This document shows positions 1-8,493 of a stretch of DNA of 64,000 nucleotides, one piece after another. A program made the position numbers and the translations under genes. Origin of the DNA: Cyanobacteria bacterium REEB459 (GTDB taxonomy: Bacteria; Cyanobacteriota; Cyanobacteriia; Phormidesmidales; Phormidesmidaceae); contig JAGWXD010000001.1 in assembly GCA_018970085.1 (NCBI GenBank), forward strand, positions 62,001 to 126,000, read 5' to 3'. Under the pieces are notes generated by a model, which had not been told where the DNA came from, made no database searches, and worked only from the letters and a program-made list of their open reading frames with translations. Positions within the stretch are counted from its first letter, which is position 1, and every line of letters begins with the position of its first letter.

Positions 1-49
1 TCGCCAAAACCCCCACCAGAGCAGGCCAATGTAGCCGACGTCCCACCAT
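1..49 (-). CDS. Possible N-terminus of a gene running off the left edge
   Basis: On the minus strand an ATG at 49 opens a frame reading MVGRRLHWPALVGVLA up to the window edge. Two arginines followed by a hydrophobic stretch look like the start of a signal peptide or membrane anchor. Only 16 residues are visible, there is no clear ribosome binding site, and no family can be named. It lies upstream of nothing else on this strand, because glgC ends at 177 and reads toward it. Confidence 0.25.
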   Translation of the reverse strand, partial: MVGRRLHWPALVGVLA

Positions 50-176
50 GGTTACCAAACCCACTGAACTCAATATTTTGAGTGTACATGGGGATGGGGA
101 AATTTGATGCTGGATTCTGAGGGCAACTCAGAGCCCTCTGGACTGGGCATCGATCGCCCTTGGCAGCATCCAGGGA

Positions 177-1457
177 CTAAATTACAAAACCATCGGGAAT
201 GTGGGCGTGTTTTAAAACCACCACAATGCCATCACGAATATAAAAACCCTGATCCTCTCGTTGGGCCTCTTGAATCTCCCCTTGATTTACAATCTGCACT
301 CGCGCCCCAATCACCGCATTCTTGTCAATAATGGCATTGCGAATCACACTGCCAGGACCAATACCAATAGCTGCCTGGTGGGAGGTGACAGAGGGGGTCG
401 GGGCCTGATAATAGTCAGCCCCTAAAATCAAGCTGTCCTCAATCACGGTATCGGCCTCTACCCGGGTACGAACACCCAACACAGAGCGGCTGATACGGCA
501 GCGATTTAATTGACACCCCTCGGCCAACATCGACTCGGTGATCTGGCAGTCAAGCATCTGACTGGGCGGTAAGTAACGGCCTCGGGTGTAGATGGGGGCC
601 TCAGGGTCGTAGAAGCTAAAGGGCGGATTGGGCTGACGGGTGAGGGCCAGATTGGCCTCGTAGAAGGCCTTAATGGTACCAATATCTTCCCAATAGCCCT
701 GAAACAGATACGCCTGAAGGTTATAGTGAGGGGCGGCCTTAGGAATAATTTCTTTACCAAAATCCGTACAGTCGGCATAGCGATCGAGGAGATCGATCAA
801 CACTTGACGCTTAAACACGTAAATACCCATAGAGGCAATGTAGGGTTTTTGTAATGCCTGTTGGGGGTCTAACCCCAAGCTGGTAGTATCAACTCGCATT
901 TGCCTTAGGGCATCGCCGGTTGGCTTTTCGCTAAAGTCAACTACCCGTCCTGCCGAGGTAATCTTCATCAGGCCAAAGGCTGAAGCCAACTGCTCATCTA
1001 CGGGCACCACCGAGAGGGTAATATCGGCCTCGGTTTGGCGATGATGCTCAACATAGGCTCGATAATCCATCCGATAAAGGTGGTCCCCGGATAAAATCAG
1101 GTATTCATCAATATCCCATTCCTTAAACAGGGACAGGTACTGCCTGACCGCATCAGCTGTACCTTGAAACCACTGGGAGTCTCCAGGGGTTTGCTGGGCC
1201 GCCAGTACCTCCACAAAGCCCTGCTGAAAACCGCCTAGACGGTAGGTGAGCGATAGGTGGCGATTGAGGGAGGCGGAGTTGAACTGAGTCAAGACATAAA
1301 TTTTGTAGATTTCAGAATTAATACAGTTACTCACCGGGATATCAATTAATCGATACTTACCGGCCAGGGGTACGGCTGGTTTAGCCCTCACCTTAGTGAG
1401 AGGATAGAGTCTGGTGCCAGCGCCACCGCCTAAAACCAGTGCTAAAACCTTTTTCAT
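177..1457 (-). CDS. glgC: Glucose-1-phosphate adenylyltransferase (ADP-glucose pyrophosphorylase)
   Basis: GlgC makes ADP-glucose from glucose-1-phosphate and ATP, the committed and allosterically controlled step of glycogen synthesis in the cytosol. The 426 residues match the usual cyanobacterial length of about 430. The N-terminus carries the nucleotidyltransferase signature [13 protein letters not shown] (about 9-21) followed by [30 protein letters not shown] (about 123-132) holds the catalytic Asp, and FSEKP (about 175) the sugar-phosphate Lys. The C-terminal third is the left-handed beta-helix ([28 protein letters not shown]) that binds 3-phosphoglycerate and Pi. The ATG start gives the standard MKKVLA N-terminus. 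The upstream gap holds 19-bp repeats. A glycogen phosphorylase gene 18 kb away is broken. Confidence 0.97.
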   Translation of the reverse strand: MKKVLALVLGGGAGTRLYPLTKVRAKPAVPLAGKYRLIDIPVSNCINSEIYKIYVLTQFNSASLNRHLSLTYRLGGFQQGFVEVLAAQQTPGDSQWFQGTADAVRQYLSLFKEWDIDEYLILSGDHLYRMDYRAYVEHHRQTEADITLSVVPVDEQLASAFGLMKITSAGRVVDFSEKPTGDALRQMRVDTTSLGLDPQQALQKPYIASMGIYVFKRQVLIDLLDRYADCTDFGKEIIPKAAPHYNLQAYLFQGYWEDIGTIKAFYEANLALTRQPNPPFSFYDPEAPIYTRGRYLPPSQMLDCQITESMLAEGCQLNRCRISRSVLGVRTRVEADTVIEDSLILGADYYQAPTPSVTSHQAAIGIGPGSVIRNAIIDKNAVIGARVQIVNQGEIQEAQREDQGFYIRDGIVVVLKHAHIPDGFVI

Positions 1458-1797
1458 TAGATCAAATCTTTAGATAAAACTTCAGCGAACCAATAGACAT
1501 AACCCAACCCTTGCCTCTCCTGGCCGTAGTGAAATAGCGGCGCCTGGCTAGCAGACCGCCCCCACTCCGCGTTAAGCGATCAACTCGGCGTTAAGCGATC
1601 AATTCTGACGTGAGCGATCTGTTCTCAGCATAAACCGCTATGATTCGCTTTCTCTAAAATTCTACTCACCTGACCCCAGGAGCCCCGTGCGACGGCGAAC
1701 CCTAGCCGACACCGTGACCATGGCTTTGCTGCCGGGGAGGCAGGGCTATATGGGGGCGATCTCGATTAAGCCGGTTAGAGATCTAAGCCCCCGACAA
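1458..1797. other. Intergenic region upstream of glgC
   Basis: These 340 bases separate the start of glgC from the end of the epimerase gene, both on the minus strand. No credible gene is seen; a plus-strand frame from about 1687 has no recognisable product. The region should hold the glgC promoter. Its one visible structure is a set of degenerate 19-bp direct repeats at 1569-1625. Confidence 0.5.
1569..1625. repeat. Three degenerate 19-bp tandem repeats upstream of glgC
   Basis: The copies are GCGTTAAGCGATCAACTCG (1569-1587), GCGTTAAGCGATCAATTCT (1588-1606) and GACGTGAGCGATCTGTTCT (1607-1625). The first two differ at only three positions. All share the core AGCGATC. They sit about 110-170 bp upstream of the glgC start codon, a plausible place for regulator binding. 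Confidence 0.7.
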
Positions 1798-2721
1798 TCA
1801 GTCTTGAATTACCTCGATCAGAGCCTCTTTAACCTGGTTGTACTGGTAGGTAAAGCCAGTGGCGGCAGTACGCTGGGGTAAAACCTGCTGACCCTTAAGG
1901 ACGACCTGAGCGCCATCTCCCAGCATGGTTTCCAGGACAAAATCGGGCACCGGCAACCAGGACGGTCGATTTAAAACCTGACCCAGGGTTTTACAGAAGT
2001 CAGCCATGCGAACCGGATTGGGGGCCGTGGCGTTATAAATCCCCTCCATCTGGCCATCCTTGAGGGCACGCAGGATCAAACTGACTAGATCTTCTCGATG
2101 AATCCAGGAAAACCACTGCCGTCCGCTACCAATCGGGCCGCCGGCAAACAGTCGAAAGGGGGGCAGCATTTTGGCCACAGCCCCACCCCTACCTAAGACA
2201 ATCCCCAAGCGTAAAATGACCAGGCGGGGACCGTAGGCCGTGACGGCTTGAGCAGCGGCTTCCCAGGCTTGGCAAACCCGCGACAGGAAATCATCTTCAA
2301 TGGGCTGGCTAGTTTCATCAAAACTGGCGGTTTCGCTGGTGCCGTAGTAGCCGATCGCAGAGGCGTTAACCCAAACCCGGGGGCGATGGCTAGCCTGGGC
2401 CAGGGCTTCAACCAGTTTTTGGGTACCCACCTGGCGACTATCAATAATCTGCCGTTTATGACTATCGGTCCAACGTTCTGAGATCGGGGCCCCAGCCAGA
2501 TTAACCACCCCATCGCAACCCTCCAGAACTGCCTGCCAGGGGCCTGACTGCAGGGGGGTGTAGGGCACAATCTCCACCAGGGGAAACCCCTGGGCTGGAA
2601 AAACCTGATGCCCATGGGCAGCGGTGCGAGTCAGAACCACAATCTCGTCACCCTGTTCCTGTAGCCTCTCCACCAGACGACTACCGACAAAGCCCGTGGC
2701 TCCAGTGATGGCAATTTTCAT
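1798..2721 (-). CDS. TIGR01777-type NAD(P)-dependent epimerase
   Basis: This is an extended short-chain dehydrogenase/reductase of the SDR39U1 (TIGR01777) group. The Rossmann motif GATGFVGSRL lies at residues 7-16. NLAGAPIS and RWTDSHKRQIIDSR are characteristic of the group. SAIGYYGTSE contains the catalytic-site YYG, and FSWIHREDLV is the usual FxWIHxxD motif near the C-terminal half. The length of 307 is standard. In cyanobacteria and plastids these proteins are widespread and sometimes linked to division or thylakoid function, but the substrate is unknown. The gene stands alone on the minus strand, 74 bp downstream of psb28-2. Confidence 0.9.
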   Translation of the reverse strand: MKIAITGATGFVGSRLVERLQEQGDEIVVLTRTAAHGHQVFPAQGFPLVEIVPYTPLQSGPWQAVLEGCDGVVNLAGAPISERWTDSHKRQIIDSRQVGTQKLVEALAQASHRPRVWVNASAIGYYGTSETASFDETSQPIEDDFLSRVCQAWEAAAQAVTAYGPRLVILRLGIVLGRGGAVAKMLPPFRLFAGGPIGSGRQWFSWIHREDLVSLILRALKDGQMEGIYNATAPNPVRMADFCKTLGQVLNRPSWLPVPDFVLETMLGDGAQVVLKGQQVLPQRTAATGFTYQYNQVKEALIEVIQD

Positions 2722-2795
2722 GGACAGATACCCCGGGGAGAAAGTGGACTGCTGCGCCTAACTACACACTAGGGTACCACTAGGACCCGGGCAAA

Positions 2796-3200
2796 TCAGC
2801 CCGCAGAATGGTCACCGCTGCCCTCAGGGGCGGAGGGCTCCCCGTAGGCCATGCCATTGGCCTCAGCGTAGCGGTGCATAAATCGCATCAATCGGTCCCA
2901 ATGGTCCTGACGGTGGAGGGTCAGGGTACACTCAACCCGCTCTAAGTCATCGCCATCAGCCCCTCCAAAGATAAACCGCATGCCCGCCGGCTCAATGGTA
3001 ATAGTGCCTTCTTCATCAACCAATTTGAGAGCCTTAGAAAACTGCTTACGAAAACTCCTAAAGGCTTCGATCGCCTTGAGCTGCTTAAAGGTCAGGACCA
3101 GGCTGCGATCGTCACTATCGGTATGGCGACGCAGACTAACGCTATCAATGGTTTCGGCAATACCTTCATAAAACCCAAGACTGGGAGCGACAGGATTCAT
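2796..3200 (-). CDS. Photosystem II assembly protein, Psb28 family (Psb28-2-like)
   Basis: Psb28 proteins bind the CP47/D1 side of photosystem II assembly intermediates on the thylakoid surface. The 134-residue product has the family C-terminal block WDRLMRFMHRYAEANGMAYG and the central DEEGTI motif. The N-terminal half is divergent from Psb28-1, which fits the Psb28-2 paralogue, and a short acidic/serine tail follows. The ATG at 3200 is preceded by GGAGG five bases upstream; the same frame is open to 3377, but no good start lies there. The gene is 70 bp downstream of an OmpR-type regulator on the same strand, so the two may share a transcript. Confidence 0.85.
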   Translation of the reverse strand: MNPVAPSLGFYEGIAETIDSVSLRRHTDSDDRSLVLTFKQLKAIEAFRSFRKQFSKALKLVDEEGTITIEPAGMRFIFGGADGDDLERVECTLTLHRQDHWDRLMRFMHRYAEANGMAYGEPSAPEGSGDHSAG

Positions 3201-3270
3201 ACTTGCCTCCGGACTAGCTAACCCTATTCTATCAATTTGAACCCGGAGCCTAGATCGACAGAGAGCCGAA

Positions 3271-3951
3271 CTAGGCTCCCAGACGATAGCCCTTGCCATA
3301 GACGGTATGGATGAGACAAGGGGCTCCCTGGGGCTCAATTTTACGCCGCAACAGGCGCATCTGGGCAGCCAGAACATTGCTACTGGGGGCTTCTTGATCG
3401 CCCCACACCGCCTGATAAATCTGCTCGTGGCTCAGCACCTGGTTGGAATGCTGCAGCAGGTAAGCCAGCAGACAGGTTTCCTTATCTGACAGGTCAATGG
3501 GCTGTCCCTGGCGATAGGCCAGCTGATTTTGCTGATCTAATTGCAAGTCACCAAAACTTAACCGCGGCAGTAGAGGCAAGGCCGGAGCCGGCGGCGATCT
3601 GCGCCCCAGGGCCCGCACCCGAGCGAGTAACTCCCGCAATTCAAAGGGCTTGACCAGATAGTCATCGGCTCCTGCATCGAGCCCAGCGACCCGGTCATCA
3701 AGGGTGTCTTTAGCGGTCAACAGCAGTACCGGGGTAGAGTATTGCTGTAATCGCAGCTGTCGACACAGGCTAACTCCATTGAACCCCGGCAGCATCCAGT
3801 CTAAGATCAATACATCGTAATGACGACTGGTGGCCAGGGCCATGCCCCGGTGCCCGTCGCTGGCCACGTCTACGTCATAGCCTTCGGCTAGGAGCCAGCG
3901 ACTGAGGGGAGTCGTCAACTCTACTTCGTCATCTACCAACAGAATCTTCAT
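3271..3951 (-). CDS. OmpR/PhoB-type response regulator, RppA-like
   Basis: This DNA-binding response regulator has a receiver domain (residues 1-115) and a C-terminal winged helix (about 130-226). The receiver shows the acidic pair in LLVDDE, the phospho-acceptor Asp in LILDWMLPG, and the switch Thr and Lys in LLTAKD and YLVKPF. The wording TAKDTLDDRVAGLDAGADDYLVKPF resembles cyanobacterial RppA/ManR-type regulators, and RppA is linked to redox and metal control of photosystem genes. A GTG five codons upstream (3966) is an alternative start. No histidine kinase lies next to it, so it is an orphan here. psb28-2 follows on the same strand. Confidence 0.88.
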   Translation of the reverse strand: MKILLVDDEVELTTPLSRWLLAEGYDVDVASDGHRGMALATSRHYDVLILDWMLPGFNGVSLCRQLRLQQYSTPVLLLTAKDTLDDRVAGLDAGADDYLVKPFELRELLARVRALGRRSPPAPALPLLPRLSFGDLQLDQQNQLAYRQGQPIDLSDKETCLLAYLLQHSNQVLSHEQIYQAVWGDQEAPSSNVLAAQMRLLRRKIEPQGAPCLIHTVYGKGYRLGA

Positions 3952-4057
3952 CGCCGCCTGACCCACCCTAAATCAGTGAGGAGCGTTGCCGGCCTGGAGC
4001 AGGGCTACCAGGATCAGTTTATCTATTTTAATGGATAGCAGAGCCGGAGGAGAGGCT

Positions 4058-5698
4058 TTATTTGAGATCCAGCTCTAGATCGTAGCGCACCTGGCGATCG
4101 CTAATCACCGTAGCGGTTACGCCCAAAGACCGCACCACCGCCGCACTGAACAGACCCTCCGCCGGCAAGGGGGGTAGGAGTAGGTGATTTTGGACCTTAG
4201 CTAGATCCTCCAGATTGATGAAGAAGTGACCATTATTGGGGCGGGGAGCATCCCGGGTAGCAGCTTGAAACGCCCTGGCTTGAGCCAGGCTGCGCTGCGG
4301 TCGAGGCACGACTAGATCGGCTACACCCTGACCAACGCTGAGGAAGACAATATCCCCTGGCAGCCAGCCGTAGGCCAGGCTGAGGGAGTCAAAGGGAGAG
4401 GTCCAACGGGTCACCGGTACACCCTCGATTTGGCTGCTATCAACGGCAAACCGATACCGCTTAGCCATGACCTGATTGAGCCGATTAAAACTGGCGGTGG
4501 TGGTGTCGCGATCGCGGCTTTTAGCCATCAGCACCAGAGCCGGATTGGGCAAAGATGGTTGCCCCCGCTGGTCAGGGGGAGCCAGAATACCAAGGCCGAA
4601 CTCCCCATTCATCCAGGGTAAGACGTCCTGCTCCAGGTTCAGGCCAGTGGCAGACTGCAAAGCCAGGGTCAGGTCCTCTGGTCGCAAGGGGAACAAGGCT
4701 GACAGTTGCCGCCCGGCCTTAAAGTCGTCCCAAAATTTCTGGAGGTTGCCGGTGGACATCATTAACAGAGTGCTGGCGGGCAGGCGTTGGGGTATCTGAC
4801 TAGCCTGATTGTCGGGGTTAAAGCCAGGGGATTGCTGATCAACCCAACTCAGTGCTTGCCCATGGATCTGCTGGTGTTTCAAGCTGATGGCACCGACTAA
4901 ACTGCGAGGGGCTTGTAAAGCTGCCAGGCGATCCACTGGCAGAGGAGGGTCGACCAGGCGGCCCAGGGTGGTCACCGCTGTTGGCACATCCAGATAACCA
5001 CGCACCAGGGATGGGGAGGAGGGTAACTGATCAAAGGCCTGGGCAAGACCGGGGCGGTCCGCCAGCGATGGCCCCTGCCTAAAGGTATCAATAGACTGCT
5101 TCAGCAGATCAAGTTGGGCACTCACCAGGGCCAGGTTTGGATTAAGAGCCCCGACGTAGAGGCTGGGGACCTGATCGGCCTTGATTTTTTTAATGGTGAC
5201 ACCCCGGTAGGGATTATCTTTAATTTGCTTAGCTGGCTCCAGCAGGGTCTCCAACCGTTGCTGGACCGCCGCCCCGTCCTGAATCGGCACAAGGGCCATC
5301 AGATTAGCCTCCGGCCCCTGGTCTGCCACCGAGTTGGAGGGCTGACCGGGTACCAGGGCCAGGGTGATTTCAGAACCCAGCCCGGTCCCTAGATCGGCGG
5401 CCAGCTTTAAAGCCGCCGGGGGTACCAGGCGATCTCGCCAGGGGCCAATAATCTGATTCAGCTGTGCCTGGGTGGTGGCATTACCCGATTGTAGTAACCG
5501 TTGCCATTGATCATTGTCGGGGGAAAAGGCCATCACCATCACCGCATTGGCTGGAATTGCCTTCATCCCGGGGGGCAAGGTTTGACTATGGCCGCCCCGG
5601 CGAGTGATCACCCAAAAACTCAGGGTGCCGACTCCCATCACCAGCAGGACACTACCAAGCAACAATCGAATCGGAAGCTTTTTGGGGAGCAAAACCAT
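4058..5698 (-). CDS. DUF3352 domain-containing membrane-anchored protein
   Basis: The product of 546 residues starts with a basic segment and one membrane helix (LLLGSVLLVMGVGTLSFWVI, about residues 10-29), then a long extracytoplasmic or lumenal region. The region starting GMKAIPANAVMVMAFSPDND and the repeated GYLDVP, GLNLEQDVLPWMNGEFGLGI blocks are typical of the cyanobacterial DUF3352 family. The molecular function is unknown. The frame is open back to 5848, but the extra N-terminus contains a translated DNA repeat, so the ATG at 5698 just before the membrane helix was chosen. No strong ribosome site is seen there. Confidence 0.8.
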   Translation of the reverse strand: MVLLPKKLPIRLLLGSVLLVMGVGTLSFWVITRRGGHSQTLPPGMKAIPANAVMVMAFSPDNDQWQRLLQSGNATTQAQLNQIIGPWRDRLVPPAALKLAADLGTGLGSEITLALVPGQPSNSVADQGPEANLMALVPIQDGAAVQQRLETLLEPAKQIKDNPYRGVTIKKIKADQVPSLYVGALNPNLALVSAQLDLLKQSIDTFRQGPSLADRPGLAQAFDQLPSSPSLVRGYLDVPTAVTTLGRLVDPPLPVDRLAALQAPRSLVGAISLKHQQIHGQALSWVDQQSPGFNPDNQASQIPQRLPASTLLMMSTGNLQKFWDDFKAGRQLSALFPLRPEDLTLALQSATGLNLEQDVLPWMNGEFGLGILAPPDQRGQPSLPNPALVLMAKSRDRDTTTASFNRLNQVMAKRYRFAVDSSQIEGVPVTRWTSPFDSLSLAYGWLPGDIVFLSVGQGVADLVVPRPQRSLAQARAFQAATRDAPRPNNGHFFINLEDLAKVQNHLLLPPLPAEGLFSAAVVRSLGVTATVISDRQVRYDLELDLK

Positions 5699-6101
5699 AG
5701 CACCAAGATAGGGGAAAAATGTGCCTGACACTGTAGCAAAGAAATGAGACCTTTGAGTATTTTCCTGGTTCCTTTTCTTAGCCCATTGAGAGCTGACCAG
5801 TCCACTTGAGTAAGTCCACTTGAGTAAGTCCACTTGAGTAAGTGGCACTACTACCTCAAAGGATAAACAACTAAACCCTTAGATTTAAGCTAACCAGGTG
5901 AGATTACATTCCGGGCTGTTCTAAAACACAGCTTACCTACGTAACCGATCACAAACTAAATTTCTAAGAGTTGTTACGATTGCAGAAATTCATCTTTATT
6001 GAGCCTTAAGGCTGGATTAGAGTGAATCAACGCCGTTCTATATCTGTCCTAACTATTTATATAAATCAACCTATAAGCCACTACATCGAGAGGGAGTGAA
6101 C
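5699..6101. other. Divergent intergenic region between DUF3352 gene and secreted protein gene
   Basis: About 400 bases separate two divergently read genes, so both promoters should lie here. Visible structures are a 3x14-bp tandem repeat at 5799-5840 that ends in an inverted repeat, a perfect 12-bp palindrome AGCCTTAAGGCT at 6002-6013, and an AT-rich stretch (TATTTATATAAAT) near 6053-6065 that could be the -10 region of the plus-strand gene. Confidence 0.45.
5799..5840. repeat. Exact 3 x 14-bp tandem repeat
   Basis: AGTCCACTTGAGTA occurs three times in exact tandem at 5799-5812, 5813-5826 and 5827-5840. With the following bases the last copy forms the inverted repeat CCACTT-GAGT-AAGTGG (830-845 of the 5 kb block, 5830-5845). 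The unit is not a multiple of three, which argues against a coding role. It lies 100-140 bp upstream of the chosen start of the DUF3352 gene. Confidence 0.9.
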
Positions 6102-6677
6102 ATGACATTTACCATTGCTGAGTCCATCGTTAAATTCAGCACATCACCGCTGCAGTTGGCTTCAGGTTTTCATCGTCCCCTAGCCCGTTTAGGTATTTTA
6201 TTGAGTTGTCTGGGCTTACTGGCCACTGGCGTGGGGGTACAGGCCAGCCATGGGCCCAACTATCAAGCACAGTCGACTTTGACCGCCCCCCAGCCGCGCT
6301 TGGTGACCCCTTCTGGGGCGGTTTTTCCAGCCCCAGGGCGCTATCTTTTTGGGCAGGCTCCTCAAGCTAATCAGTTGGGGCAGGGCTATATGGTGGTTGA
6401 GAGCACTGGCGATCGCCTCTATGGTGCTCTGTACTTTCCCAGTTCTTCCTTTGATTGCTTTCAAGGTCAGATTCGCGGTAATCAACTGGCGTTGACCATT
6501 ACCGACAGTTACAACCAGCAAACCTACCCCTACAGTGTGGCGGTCGCCACAGATACCACCGTAGCCGCTAGCCAGTTACCCAATGGTCTGACTCCCCTGA
6601 GTTTGAGAGGGTTTTACCCGATTCGTCAACTCAGCAGTACCGATATCACCATGCTGGAGACTTGCCGTCCCCGCTAG
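6102..6677 (+). CDS. Hypothetical secreted protein
   Basis: No family is recognised. The 191-residue product has a long N-terminal region ending in a signal-peptide-like hydrophobic stretch (LGILLSCLGLLATGVGVQA, about residues 31-49) with an AxA-like cleavage site. The mature part is rich in Gly, Gln and Thr. It contains two Cys (in SFDCFQGQ and METCRPR), which could form a disulfide outside the cytoplasm. The ATG at 6102 was preferred over the GTG two codons upstream because GAGGG lies at a good distance before it. It stands alone on the plus strand. Confidence 0.7.
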   Translation: MTFTIAESIVKFSTSPLQLASGFHRPLARLGILLSCLGLLATGVGVQASHGPNYQAQSTLTAPQPRLVTPSGAVFPAPGRYLFGQAPQANQLGQGYMVVESTGDRLYGALYFPSSSFDCFQGQIRGNQLALTITDSYNQQTYPYSVAVATDTTVAASQLPNGLTPLSLRGFYPIRQLSSTDITMLETCRPR

Positions 6678-6808
6678 ACCAGAGCCTTGATAGTCCATCC
6701 AGGTCTGATCTGGGTTCTCGCTGAGGTCGATATTCCTGACACCCCAGGGTCAGTTGACGTAACCAGTTTAACTGTTCTCAATGAGAAGGTCTTCTATTCT
6801 AAAACCTG

Positions 6809-7267
6809 GTGGTTTTTGTCAACGGTAGCGTGAACGCAGCAGAGCAAGCCAATAGTATTGAGTTCGCCAGTAAAATTGCCACGGTGGTCGGCCTTTTTAA
6901 GGCTACCTTCCCTGATTTACGGGCCGACTTAAAACCCTGGGCTAACGACCGGGAAACGCGAGATCTGGTGGATCCCGACTCCATCGATCTGGGGTTTCAT
7001 TTCCCTGGGGTGAGCCGCCTGTTTCAGTGTCGCAGTCTACTGATTCAAATTCGCTGTCACGGCGATCCCGATAGCCGCGATCGCCGGGTGATTGGCTTAG
7101 AGGTGGCGGGCTTTGACCATCGGGGTAAGCAATGGACCCTATCTACCATTGAAAATTGGGCCTTTATCGGCCCATCCCAACCGGAGCCTACCTGTGGCGA
7201 ACGGTTGAAATACTGTTGCCGGGAAACCCTAGCCCTGTTTGCGCTTTCCAACTCCAGTTCGGGGTAA
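6809..7267 (+). CDS. Hypothetical cyanobacterial protein
   Basis: The product of up to 152 residues is not assigned to a named family. It has no signal peptide or membrane helix, so it is probably cytosolic. The composition is balanced and the blocks DPDSIDLGFHFPG and GFDHRGKQWTLSTIENW look like a real folded protein. Six Cys are spread along it. The start is uncertain: a GTG at 6809 and a GTG at 6830 (giving MNAAEQANSIEF) are both possible, and neither has a strong ribosome site. It ends 42 bp before the convergent aminotransferase gene. Confidence 0.6.
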   Translation: MVFVNGSVNAAEQANSIEFASKIATVVGLFKATFPDLRADLKPWANDRETRDLVDPDSIDLGFHFPGVSRLFQCRSLLIQIRCHGDPDSRDRRVIGLEVAGFDHRGKQWTLSTIENWAFIGPSQPEPTCGERLKYCCRETLALFALSNSSSG

Positions 7268-7308
7268 AGTCAGGACTAACCGCTGTCAAGCCCCCATCCC
7301 CTGGCCTG

Positions 7309-8493
7309 TCAAGTCAGGCGAAATCCTTGCTGGCGTAGGCGTTCCATGGCTTCCCCCAGGCGATCGAGATCAGCAATCAAACTCACCCGAATGTACCCCT
7401 CTCCACCGGGGCCGAAGGCATTGCCTGGAGTCACCACCACCCCTGTCTTTTCTAAAATTGAGACAGCAAAATCTGTAGAATTGAGGTGGCTGGGGCAGGG
7501 CACCCAGAGATACATGGTGGCTCGGGGTCTGTCCACCGACCACCCCAGGGAGGCAAATTCGTCAATTAGAAAATCTCGCCGGCTGGAGTAACGCTGCTGG
7601 ACTTCTTCTAGATACCGGTCTGGTAAAGATAGGGCCGTTTCTGCGGCTCGCTGCAGGGCAGCAAAAATACCGTAATCCAAATTGGTTTTCAAGGTGCGTA
7701 ATCCTTGAATCACCTGGGCATTACCGACTACGAAGCCAACTCGCCAGCCCGCCATATTGTAGGTCTTCGACAGGGTGTGAAACTCCACGCCGATTTCCTT
7801 ACCTCCAGGAATCTCCAACAAACTGGTGGGCTGGTAACCATCGAAGGCCAGTTCTGCGTAGCACAGGTCATGGACCAGCAGAACCTGGTGACGATGGGCA
7901 AACTCAACCGCTGCCTCAAATAACTGCCGCGGAGCAGTGGCCGCCGTAGGATTATTGGGATAGTTAAAAAATAGAGCCTTGGCCCGCCTGGCTATGTCCT
8001 CTGGAATAGCGTCAAAGTCAATTAACCAGCCGTTATCAGGCTTCAGGTGGAGGGGATAAATGTCCCCTCCAGCGATCGCCGGTCCCCGAAAGTGAGCCGG
8101 GTAGGCGGGGGTAGGAACTAGCACTAGATCCCCGGGGTTAATGAAGGCCATGGCCAGGTGGGTAATCCCTTCCTTAGACCCCAGCAGGGGCAATGCTTCT
8201 TTACCTGGATCCAGTTGTACGTCATAGCGCCGGGCATACCAGTCTGTAATCGCCCGGCGAAAACTGGCGGTGCCCTCAAAGGGGGGATAGCCGTGGGTAC
8301 CACTATCGGCGATCGCCCGGTGGGCCGCTTCCACCACCGGCGCTGGGGTAGGACCATCGGGATTACCCATCCCTAAATCAATCAAATCCACCCCCTGTTC
8401 CCGTACCCGGGCCTTAAGTTCATCTAGGCGGGCAAACACATAGGGGGGCAAAACCGCAATTCGCTGAGCAGGCTGAAGCCAGTTAAGGGTCAT
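7309..8493 (-). CDS. Class I/II PLP-dependent aminotransferase (DapL/AlaC-like)
   Basis: This is a fold-type I aminotransferase of 394 residues. The PLP lysine lies in SKTYNMAGWRVGF (about 246-258), and the substrate carboxylate Arg in EGYIRVSL near the C-terminus. NYPNNPTAA is the conserved Asn loop, and HDLCYAEL holds the PLP-binding Asp and Tyr. The N-terminal DLGMGNPDGPTP is typical of bacterial aspartate/alanine/LL-diaminopimelate aminotransferase-like enzymes, so the amino acid substrate cannot be fixed from sequence alone. Its ATG overlaps the stop of the upstream dehydrogenase by four bases (ATGA at 8490-8493), indicating translational coupling. Confidence 0.9.
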   Translation of the reverse strand: MTLNWLQPAQRIAVLPPYVFARLDELKARVREQGVDLIDLGMGNPDGPTPAPVVEAAHRAIADSGTHGYPPFEGTASFRRAITDWYARRYDVQLDPGKEALPLLGSKEGITHLAMAFINPGDLVLVPTPAYPAHFRGPAIAGGDIYPLHLKPDNGWLIDFDAIPEDIARRAKALFFNYPNNPTAATAPRQLFEAAVEFAHRHQVLLVHDLCYAELAFDGYQPTSLLEIPGGKEIGVEFHTLSKTYNMAGWRVGFVVGNAQVIQGLRTLKTNLDYGIFAALQRAAETALSLPDRYLEEVQQRYSSRRDFLIDEFASLGWSVDRPRATMYLWVPCPSHLNSTDFAVSILEKTGVVVTPGNAFGPGGEGYIRVSLIADLDRLGEAMERLRQQGFRLT

